Source of the DNA: Candidatus Bathyarchaeota archaeon
Lineage (GTDB): Archaea; Thermoproteota; Bathyarchaeia; TCS64
Direction: 5' to 3'
Length of the DNA stretch: 8,430 bases
Assembly (NCBI GenBank): GCA_030613835.1
Contig: JAUWLH010000055.1
Coordinates: 1-8,430 of the forward strand
Under the pieces are notes generated by a model. The model searched no databases and was not told where the DNA came from. It saw nothing but the letters and a program-made list of their open reading frames with translations. Position numbers and translations under genes: made by a program. Shown here one piece after another: positions 1 to 4,878 of the stretch (its first letter is position 1; each line of letters starts with the position of its first letter).

Positions 1-1394
1 GTATGACCCCTGACATCCCCGCCATGGGGAAAACTATCCGAAAATGGCGCAAGGGAAACAAGGGTAGTGTGATAATCGGCGGACCCTCAAGCTCGGAACC
101 AGAAAGGGTCTTGAAAAGGACTGGGGCTAATATTGCTATTATGGGAGAGGGAGAAAAAACTCTCTCTGAGCTTATAGAGTTGGGTGCACTCCAGGGAGTC
201 ACAGATGGACTTGAAGAAGTCCTCGGCATCAGTTACAGGAATAAAAAAAGAGTTACAATCAATCCGATGCGTCCAGTTCAATCAAGAGAGGTATTCAAAG
301 AATACCAGGCATCCACGGACACCATCAGGGGATACGAATTGTACAAGTCTGCTAGGGTCTACGTTGAAGCAGTTAGGGGCTGTAGTAACTACCACAGAGC
401 GAGAATCGGCCCCATAGGGAGTAAATGTACGTTCTGTGAGCAGTGCACCGAGTCGGGGCTGACTGAGAGATACGATTGCCCCGTGGGCATCCCCCCAGGA
501 TGCGGTTACTGCAGTGTCCCGAGCCTTTATGGGCCCCCCAAGAGTAGGCCAGTGGAATTCATCGTGGACGAGGTTCGGAGGCTATTAGAACTCGGGGTTC
601 ATCGGATTGTTCTAAGTGCCCCAGGTTTCCTTGATTATGGAAGGGAATTGCTCGTTGAGCCCGACCCATTGACGGACCCAAGAAACCCTGAGCCCAACTA
701 TGAAGAAATAGAGAGGCTTCTCTCGGAATTGAAGGAGATACCTCAGATGAAAACGGGTAATTCCTCGTTGATGATCGAGAATATCAAGGCATCTCTCGTA
801 ACAAAGAGGGCAGCAAACATCCTTGGAAGTTACCTCATTAACACACCAGTCAGTGTGGGCTTTGAGACAGGGTCGGATAGTCACAGCGTACAATTAGGGA
901 GACCTGACACCCCATCAGAGACTCTCATCTCGCTGAGGAGACTCAAGGAAGCGGGGATGAAGCCCTATGTCTACTTTATCCACGGATTACCGGGACAAAC
1001 AGAAGAGACAGCCCGCGAGACGGTGGATATGATTAATAAGAGCATGAAACTGGGCGCCGACAGGGTGATCCTTTATAGGTTCAGGAGCCTCCCCGCCTCG
1101 GCGTTCAGTGGTTGCCCCTCAGGGCCACCAGCCGTGTATGATCTTGATAGCAAGCTCATCTATGATGCAGCACAGAGGGCTAACATGGGTAGTAAAGAGG
1201 AGCTTGTGGGTAGGACCCTGAAGGTTGTGGTGGCAAACAGGTATGACAGGGATAGAAACTACTCAGTGGCATACCCTATGCTCCATGGTCCCGTGGTGCT
1301 TATCAAAGGAGGGGACTTTGACGGAGGGGAGGTTTTACGAGTCATAATCACGGGTGTAGCCAGCGACAGGATGGTATATGCATCAAAAATATAG
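1..1394 (+). CDS. B12-binding-like / radical SAM / TRAM protein, 5' end cut by window
   Basis: This is probably the C-terminal 463 or so residues of an archaeal radical SAM enzyme with a cobalamin-binding-type N-terminus. Numbering is from the first in-window ATG at base 3. Residues 1-65 look like the second half of a B12-binding Rossmann domain (GGP at 26-28, MGEGE at 47-51), so the true start is likely upstream. The radical SAM core follows: RGC at 125-127, GCGYC at 166-170, a GFETGS stretch at 286-291 and HGLPGQT at 327-333. The usual Cx3CxxC motif is split: about 39 residues carrying Cys142, 145, 148 and 159 lie between Cys127 and Cys167. The last 60 or so residues (from GRTLKV at 403) resemble a TRAM RNA-binding domain. 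The arrangement resembles uncharacterised archaeal B12-binding/radical SAM proteins of the MJ_1487 type. Substrate is unknown; methylation or methylthiolation of an RNA or protein is only a guess. The gene ends at TAG, 66 bases before rpoP. Confidence 0.85.
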   Translation, partial: MTPDIPAMGKTIRKWRKGNKGSVIIGGPSSSEPERVLKRTGANIAIMGEGEKTLSELIELGALQGVTDGLEEVLGISYRNKKRVTINPMRPVQSREVFKEYQASTDTIRGYELYKSARVYVEAVRGCSNYHRARIGPIGSKCTFCEQCTESGLTERYDCPVGIPPGCGYCSVPSLYGPPKSRPVEFIVDEVRRLLELGVHRIVLSAPGFLDYGRELLVEPDPLTDPRNPEPNYEEIERLLSELKEIPQMKTGNSSLMIENIKASLVTKRAANILGSYLINTPVSVGFETGSDSHSVQLGRPDTPSETLISLRRLKEAGMKPYVYFIHGLPGQTEETARETVDMINKSMKLGADRVILYRFRSLPASAFSGCPSGPPAVYDLDSKLIYDAAQRANMGSKEELVGRTLKVVVANRYDRDRNYSVAYPMLHGPVVLIKGGDFDGGEVLRVIITGVASDRMVYASKI

Positions 1395-1420
1395 TATAAC
1401 AAGGCTCCAGAAAATATTAA

Positions 1421-1428
1421 CTTTAATA
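1421..1428 (+). promoter_or_regulatory. Candidate TATA box for rpoP-rpoH
   Basis: The octamer CTTTAATA lies 33 bases before the rpoP ATG, in an AT-rich 66-base gap after the radical SAM gene. An archaeal TATA box sets transcription about 26 bases downstream, giving a start near 1451 and a leader of about 10 bases. Position and composition are the only evidence. Confidence 0.45.
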
Positions 1429-1460
1429 GAGAGGATATCCAGTAATCTTAGGCGTCTAAC

Positions 1461-1649
1461 ATGTCCACTGAAGAGAACGGCGTTGAAACGATGGCCCAGG
1501 AAGGCCCTGTTTACGAGTGCGTAAAGTGTGCCAGGAGGGTTCCACATAAAGACCTCCAGAGATACATCAGCTTCAGGTGCCCTTACTGTGGATACAGGAT
1601 ATTCAGGAAGGTACGTGCGCCCATTGTCAAGAGGGTTAAGGCGAGATAG
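1461..1649 (+). CDS. rpoP: RNA polymerase subunit P (Rpb12-like zinc ribbon)
   Basis: RpoP is a small zinc-binding subunit of archaeal RNA polymerase, the counterpart of eukaryotic Rpb12, which helps hold the Rpb3/Rpb10-like (RpoD/RpoN) assembly platform. The 62-residue product has two CxxC pairs, Cys20/Cys23 and Cys40/Cys43, that form the zinc ribbon. RCPYCGYRIF at 39-48 and the basic tail APIVKRVKAR are family hallmarks. The protein is slightly longer than the usual 45-50 residues because of an acidic N-terminal stretch of about 16 residues. An internal ATG at 1491 would give a more typical 52 residues, but the TATA-like box at 1421-1428 predicts a transcript that includes the ATG at 1461. 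rpoH follows after only 2 bases, so the two are almost certainly co-transcribed. Confidence 0.93.
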   Translation: MSTEENGVETMAQEGPVYECVKCARRVPHKDLQRYISFRCPYCGYRIFRKVRAPIVKRVKAR

Positions 1650-1651
1650 TT

Positions 1652-2200
1652 ATGGCGTCAATGAAAAAAGCGCATACGCTTGAGGAGAAGAGGGCGGCAC
1701 TCATCATAAAGTACCGTAGCTTCAACGTGGATAGCGTTGAGAAGGAGGAGGACAGGCTTGTGTACAGCCTCAGCAGGGGCGATGAAAAGTACCTCATGCA
1801 TATCCTCATGGACAAGAAGACCGTTGGAATCGCTTTCATCAGGGAACTGAGAGACCAGGTCGAGGCTGGGGATGTTACAGGTGGGATCATTGTCTCCGAT
1901 GGCAAGTATACTTATAGTGCAAGGAGCAACGCCCCAGAGATGTCCATCGAGCTTGTTCCATCTAGCCTACCCACGTTTGATGTGTTCGAGCACGCATACG
2001 TCCCGCTCCACGAGATCCTCACCGACGAGGAGAAAAAGGAGATCAGCGAAAAGTTCCATGCTGAGCCTTTCCAGTTCCCATGGATCAGGAGCACGGACCC
2101 CATATCGATCATCCTAGGTGCAAAACCTGGTGACGTGCTGAGAGTTACACATAAGAGCGAGACGGCGGGCAAGTACTTGAGTTACCGTTATGTAGTTTAA
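1652..2200 (+). CDS. rpoH: RNA polymerase subunit H with eukaryote-like Rpb5 N-terminal domain
   Basis: RpoH is the archaeal counterpart of eukaryotic Rpb5, which sits in the lower jaw of RNA polymerase near downstream DNA. The C-terminal 75 or so residues are a clear RpoH domain: FEHAYVPLHEIL at 112-123, a DP-containing segment at 149-150, LGAKPGDVLRV at 155-165 and SETAGKYLSYRYV at 169-181. Best-known archaeal RpoH proteins consist of little more than this domain, at about 75-85 residues. This one has 182, and residues 1-105 form an extra domain. Its stretch TVGIAFIRELRDQV (57-70) followed by DVTGGIIV (74-81) and TYSAR (87-91) parallels, in order, the human Rpb5 jaw-domain stretches VGIKTIK, ITRAIIVV and TPSAK. 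I therefore infer a full-length Rpb5-type subunit. The start is the ATG 2 bases after rpoP; a Met at residue 4 is an alternative. The stop overlaps that of the convergent gene. Confidence 0.92.
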   Translation: MASMKKAHTLEEKRAALIIKYRSFNVDSVEKEEDRLVYSLSRGDEKYLMHILMDKKTVGIAFIRELRDQVEAGDVTGGIIVSDGKYTYSARSNAPEMSIELVPSSLPTFDVFEHAYVPLHEILTDEEKKEISEKFHAEPFQFPWIRSTDPISIILGAKPGDVLRVTHKSETAGKYLSYRYVV

Positions 2201-2403
2201 CTACTTCTTAATTCTTCTAGAATCACTATTGCCTCACCGAGGGGCATGTCAAGTCTTTGACTGAGCTGCTCTGGGGTAGTCTTGGGGCTCTCCGGCAGTA
2301 TGTTGTCTCTTGCGTAGCTCATGTGGGAGTTGTACATGGGCAACGTTTGGGCGGTCTCTACAAGAATATGCCATAACGGGTTGTCCCTGAACTCTTCGCT
2401 CAT
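2197..2403 (-). CDS. Small helix-turn-helix-like protein, function unknown
   Basis: I do not recognise this 68-residue protein. It is soluble with no cysteines and no membrane segment. Residues 41-65 (KTTPEQLSQRLDMPLGEAIV onward) read like the end of a winged-helix or helix-turn-helix domain: a Thr-capped helix, a short turn, then an amphipathic helix EAIVILEEL. DNA binding is possible but not shown. The start is the ATG at 2403. A longer frame back to 2520 exists, but its extra 39 residues overlap the preceding gene and are Ser/Thr-rich, like antisense translation. The gene follows the 204-residue gene on the same strand after 31 bases, so they probably form one transcript. No clear ribosome-binding site is visible. 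Its TAA overlaps the rpoH TAA tail to tail. Confidence 0.68.
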   Translation of the reverse strand: MSEEFRDNPLWHILVETAQTLPMYNSHMSYARDNILPESPKTTPEQLSQRLDMPLGEAIVILEELRSS

Positions 2404-2434
2404 GAAGATGAATGGGTTTTGTGTGGGTAAAAGG

Positions 2435-3049
2435 TTAGTCTTCACGGAGCTTGTCGTACATCTTGTCAAGGGTCCAGCGGAGGCTGCTGTTGAGCTCCCT
2501 GAGCCGACGCTCTCCGCCAAAGTTCGTTATTAATAGCTTGCTGATCCTGTCTCCATCGGTCTCCACCGTGTACTCCAGAATATTCTGGGGCTCCAACTCG
2601 CCGTTTGATGCACGCTCCTGGTCTGTACGCCGCATGTTGTCGAGCACCCTTTCAAGGAGGAAGCTCTGGAAGGGAGGGATATCGGTTGTGAACTGGAATA
2701 CCTCGGAGGGGATGAACACGAGTGTATTTTCCTCAACAATGATTGTCCCCAGCTGGGTCCCGTCCTTTCCCGTAATGCTCATCTCTTCATCGCCTGGAGG
2801 GGGGGAAGGGGATGCAGTCATCGTCGTTTCTCCGTCTGGTTCCAAGTTCTCTGGCTCCGGACTGGGCACGTGGACGGGCGTGGATATCGTTGGCGACAAG
2901 AAGGTCCTGAACCCTGTGGTCACGAGCAGTCCGTTTATCTCCTCCAGGGCCGTCCTTATGTCGGTCATCTCCTGGTCAATTTCCCTGAGTCTTGTCTCTA
3001 GGGATGCCTTGAATCCTAGAAGCTTTTTGGTCTCGTTCTCCTCAGCCAT
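2435..3049 (-). CDS. Coiled-coil / Pro-rich linker / globular protein, function unknown
   Basis: This 204-residue protein is not one I recognise. Three parts are visible. Residues 5-44 are charged with heptad-like leucines and isoleucines and should form a coiled coil. Residues 50-90 are rich in Pro, Ser, Glu and Thr, a flexible linker. Residues 90-204 look folded: short beta-type stretches (QLGTIIVEENTLVFIP at 99-114), a helix (FQSFLLERVLDNMRR, 127-141), ILEYTVE (157-163), ISKLLITNFGG (169-179) and a final helix RWTLDKMYDKL (191-201). No signal peptide or membrane helix is seen. An opposite-strand frame covers nearly the same interval but is Ser-rich and lacks archaeal protein character. The start is an ATG with GGAG about 9 bases upstream on this strand. 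It shares a divergent intergenic region with pyrF. The layout would suit an adaptor protein that oligomerises through its coiled coil, but that is speculation. Confidence 0.8.
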   Translation of the reverse strand: MAEENETKKLLGFKASLETRLREIDQEMTDIRTALEEINGLLVTTGFRTFLSPTISTPVHVPSPEPENLEPDGETTMTASPSPPPGDEEMSITGKDGTQLGTIIVEENTLVFIPSEVFQFTTDIPPFQSFLLERVLDNMRRTDQERASNGELEPQNILEYTVETDGDRISKLLITNFGGERRLRELNSSLRWTLDKMYDKLRED

Positions 3050-3090
3050 ATGTTGAATCTCCGGGTTCTACATTATTCATGGCGAGTGGA

Positions 3091-3096
3091 TTTAAA
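3091..3096 (+). promoter_or_regulatory. Candidate TATA box for pyrF (self-complementary TTTAAA)
   Basis: TTTAAA lies in the divergent gap between the 204-residue gene and pyrF. About 26 bases downstream on the plus strand falls at 3119-3120, just before the ATG at 3125. The hexamer reads the same on both strands, so it could also serve the leftward gene, predicting a start near 3067 and an 18-base leader that contains GGAG. Confidence 0.45.
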
Positions 3097-3124
3097 GGGA
3101 TAACGTGCATGCGTGTATAGGAAG

Positions 3125-3991
3125 ATGTTAGGACGAGGATTCGTGGAACGTTACCTTGAGCTCAGCAGGGTAAAGGATAGCTTTCTGTGCGTGGGGGTGG
3201 ACCCTGCGACGGAGGACATGAGGGACAGGCACACTGTGCCACAGGGACTCATCGATGAGAAAGGCGAGTCAGAGGGATTGAAGGAGTTCTGCCTTAACGT
3301 CATCGAGGCCGTAGCGCCATACGCGCCCGTGATCAAGCCAAACGCCCAGTTCCTTGTCTATGCGCTTGGGTATGAGGGGTTGAGGGAGATAGCGGAAAAG
3401 ATCCATGAGGGCAACAGCCTGGCCCTGCTGGATATTAAGCTCACTGATATAGGGAGCACCATGGACGCGGGGCTCTACTGGATCGACAGGCTTGGGTTTG
3501 ACGCCGTGACGTTCAGCCCGTTCCCTGGATACGAGAACGGGGTGGACTCTGTCTACAGGTGGAGCGAGGAGAAGCAGAAGGGCATCTTCGCGTTATGCAG
3601 GATGAGCAACCAGGGGACCCATGATTACCAGAGCAGGGAACTGGACGGGGAAATGTTCTATAAACGGCTGGCAAGAGACGCGTTCAACCACGGGAGCAAT
3701 GGGTACGTAGTAGGTTGCACCGCGAGCGAGGAGCTCAGAGACATTAGGGCCATCATAGGTGAGGAGACACTGATTCTTGCACCCGGTCTGGGCGCACAGG
3801 GAGGTGATCCAGAGACCGCACTGAAATATGGTACGAACAGTAATGGGGAGGGCTTAATTGTTTCATCGTCTCGCGGCATCAATTTCGCGTATGAGGCTCT
3901 GGGCGTCTCGTGGAAAAAGTACGCTGAGGCCAGTGGTCAAATGGCGAAGAAGAAGCGCAACGAGTTGAATGAAATTCAGAAAAGACTATAG
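3125..3991 (+). CDS. pyrF: Orotidine 5'-phosphate decarboxylase, long (type 2-like) form
   Basis: PyrF decarboxylates orotidine monophosphate to UMP, the last step of pyrimidine synthesis, in the cytoplasm. The 288-residue product has the family's catalytic signature DIKLTDIGST at 103-112, with the Asp-Lys-Asp set at 103, 105 and 108. VGVDP at 23-27, KPN at 71-73, PGLGAQGG at 220-227 and SSSRG at 247-251 (phosphate binding) also fit. Its length and the GAQGG and SNQGTHDYQ stretches match the longer PyrF group known mainly from bacteria rather than the roughly 210-residue archaeal form. Residues 106-107 are Leu-Thr where that group usually has Arg-Gly. The last 25 or so residues are a lysine-rich helix. 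A GTG at 3113 is in frame, but it lies before the transcription start predicted from TTTAAA at 3091, so I chose the ATG. It appears monocistronic; por begins 60 bases later. Confidence 0.92.
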   Translation: MLGRGFVERYLELSRVKDSFLCVGVDPATEDMRDRHTVPQGLIDEKGESEGLKEFCLNVIEAVAPYAPVIKPNAQFLVYALGYEGLREIAEKIHEGNSLALLDIKLTDIGSTMDAGLYWIDRLGFDAVTFSPFPGYENGVDSVYRWSEEKQKGIFALCRMSNQGTHDYQSRELDGEMFYKRLARDAFNHGSNGYVVGCTASEELRDIRAIIGEETLILAPGLGAQGGDPETALKYGTNSNGEGLIVSSSRGINFAYEALGVSWKKYAEASGQMAKKKRNELNEIQKRL

Positions 3992-4001
3992 TTATTTATT
4001 A
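3992..4001 (+). promoter_or_regulatory. Candidate TATA box for the por operon
   Basis: TTATTTATTA directly follows the pyrF stop codon. Transcription would start about 26 bases on, near 4023, giving a roughly 30-base leader that contains the Shine-Dalgarno sequence at 4039-4043. A second candidate is TTTTAAA at 4011-4017, which would start transcription near 4040, leaving the Shine-Dalgarno at the very 5' end. Confidence 0.4.
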
Positions 4002-4006
4002 CCATA

Positions 4007-4021
4007 GAGGTTTTAAACCTC
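4007..4021. promoter_or_regulatory. Inverted repeat in the por promoter
   Basis: GAGGTTT-T-AAACCTC is a perfect 7-base inverted repeat around one central base. If the upstream TATA box at 3992-4001 is used, the repeat sits between it and the predicted transcription start, where archaeal repressors often bind. It could instead fold as a 5-base stem with a 5-base loop and act as a weak terminator for pyrF. Confidence 0.35.
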
Positions 4022-4038
4022 CTTCTATTACTTAGTTA

Positions 4039-4043
4039 GAGGT
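4039..4043 (+). promoter_or_regulatory. Shine-Dalgarno site deciding the porC TTG start
   Basis: GAGGT lies 8 bases before the TTG at 4052. No ATG or GTG start is available at the N-terminus of the conserved domain, so this site supports the unusual start codon. Confidence 0.5.
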
Positions 4044-4051
4044 TCAACCGG

Positions 4052-4612
4052 TTGACCACTAAGATATTCGAGGTTCGGTTCCACGGCCGAGGCGGCCAGG
4101 GAGCTTGGACAGCCTCGCTTCTTCTCGCTCAAGCAGGTTTAAACGAGGAGAAAAACATTCAAAGTTTTCCTGCATTCGGACCTGAGCGCGCAGGTGCGCC
4201 AATAACGGCGTTCACGCGTATCAGTGACGAGCGGATTCAATTACACTCTAGCGTTTACGAGCCAGATGTTGTCGTAGTTCTCGACCCTACCCTCCTCGGC
4301 CCAACCGTGGCGGATGGTATCCAGAAGGACACGAAGCTCATTGTAAACACAAACAAGACAGCCAATGAAGTGCTCAGCATCCTCGGACTTGAAGACGTCG
4401 AGACTTGGACGGTGGATGCCACCTCGCTAGCGATAGACATGCTAGGTAGGCCTATCACCAACACCGCTATGTTAGGTTCTGTTGTGAAGGCGACTGGGGT
4501 CGTCAAGCTGGACAGCATTGTCGAGGTCGTCAAGGCTAGGTTCGATGGCAAGATCGGTGAGTTGAACGCAGAGCTCGTGACCAAGGCGTATGAGGAGGTA
4601 AAGCAAGGATGA
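4052..4612 (+). CDS. porC: Pyruvate:ferredoxin oxidoreductase, gamma subunit
   Basis: This is the gamma subunit of a four-subunit 2-oxoacid:ferredoxin oxidoreductase, which converts pyruvate and CoA to acetyl-CoA, CO2 and reduced ferredoxin, or runs in reverse. The 186-residue protein opens with the family motif HGRGGQG at 11-17 and has FGPERAGAP at 42-50 and TAFTRISD at 52-59, all typical of the gamma subunit that helps bind CoA. Length matches the family. The start is TTG, supported by GAGGT 8 bases upstream and by the first conserved residues only a few codons on. A 12-base palindrome covers the start codon. porD begins inside the stop codon (ATGA overlap). The pyruvate preference is inferred from the gamma-delta-alpha-beta gene order and separate subunits; a 2-oxoisovalerate enzyme cannot be excluded. 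Confidence 0.93.
   Translation: MTTKIFEVRFHGRGGQGAWTASLLLAQAGLNEEKNIQSFPAFGPERAGAPITAFTRISDERIQLHSSVYEPDVVVVLDPTLLGPTVADGIQKDTKLIVNTNKTANEVLSILGLEDVETWTVDATSLAIDMLGRPITNTAMLGSVVKATGVVKLDSIVEVVKARFDGKIGELNAELVTKAYEEVKQG
4594..4599 (+). promoter_or_regulatory. Strong Shine-Dalgarno site for porD
   Basis: GGAGGT near the 3' end of porC lies 9 bases before the porD ATG. Together with the ATGA stop/start overlap it favours translational coupling between the two subunits. Confidence 0.6.
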
Positions 4613-4878
4613 GTAAACGAGTATGGCAGGATCTGCCAAAGGGAGCCATCAGCTACAAGTCCAGCATGGACTACAAAACGGGCGACTGGGGAGTAGACGC
4701 GCCAAAGATCGATCACAGCAGGTGCACGAAATGCACCCTCTGCCATTTCTATTGTCCAGAGGGAGCCATTCTCATGAGGAAAGACGGATACACAGAAGTT
4801 GACCTTGATTACTGCAAGGGATGTGGCATCTGTGCAAAGGAGTGCCCGGTAAAGTGTATCGAGATGGTGAGAAAATAA
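4609..4878 (+). CDS. porD: Pyruvate:ferredoxin oxidoreductase, delta subunit (2[4Fe-4S])
   Basis: The delta subunit is a ferredoxin-like protein that passes electrons from the catalytic subunits to free ferredoxin. The 89-residue product has two classical CxxCxxCxxxCP cluster motifs: Cys39/42/45/49 and Cys69/72/75/79. This predicts two [4Fe-4S] clusters in a bacterial-type ferredoxin fold. One additional Cys83 follows the second motif. The first 35 residues, including WGVDAPKID at 27-35, form the N-terminal stretch usual for PorD that docks on the other subunits. The gene overlaps porC by 4 bases and its TAA overlaps the porA ATG by one base. Confidence 0.95.
   Translation: MSKRVWQDLPKGAISYKSSMDYKTGDWGVDAPKIDHSRCTKCTLCHFYCPEGAILMRKDGYTEVDLDYCKGCGICAKECPVKCIEMVRK

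Noticed and set aside
2404..2520. Upstream extension of the small minus-strand gene to 107 residues
   Set aside because: The extra 39 residues largely overlap the end of the 204-residue gene in another frame and are low-complexity Ser/Thr/Ala; the ATG at 2403 gives a compact protein without this.
2451..3056. Open frame of 201 codons on the plus strand
   Set aside because: Its translation is dominated by Ser and Val with no domain pattern. The opposite strand encodes a protein with a clear coiled coil, linker and folded domain, so this is an antisense shadow.
3113..3124. GTG start for pyrF
   Set aside because: It lies upstream of the transcription start predicted from the TTTAAA box, and the ATG at 3125 is a stronger start codon.
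4255..4746. 163-codon open frame antisense to porC and porD
   Set aside because: It is opposite two unmistakable subunit genes and reads as Ser/Thr/Val-rich shadow sequence.
4821..4877. Extension of porA upstream into porD
   Set aside because: Family homology starts after the ATG at 4878, which has its own Shine-Dalgarno site; the extension translates ferredoxin-coding bases out of frame.
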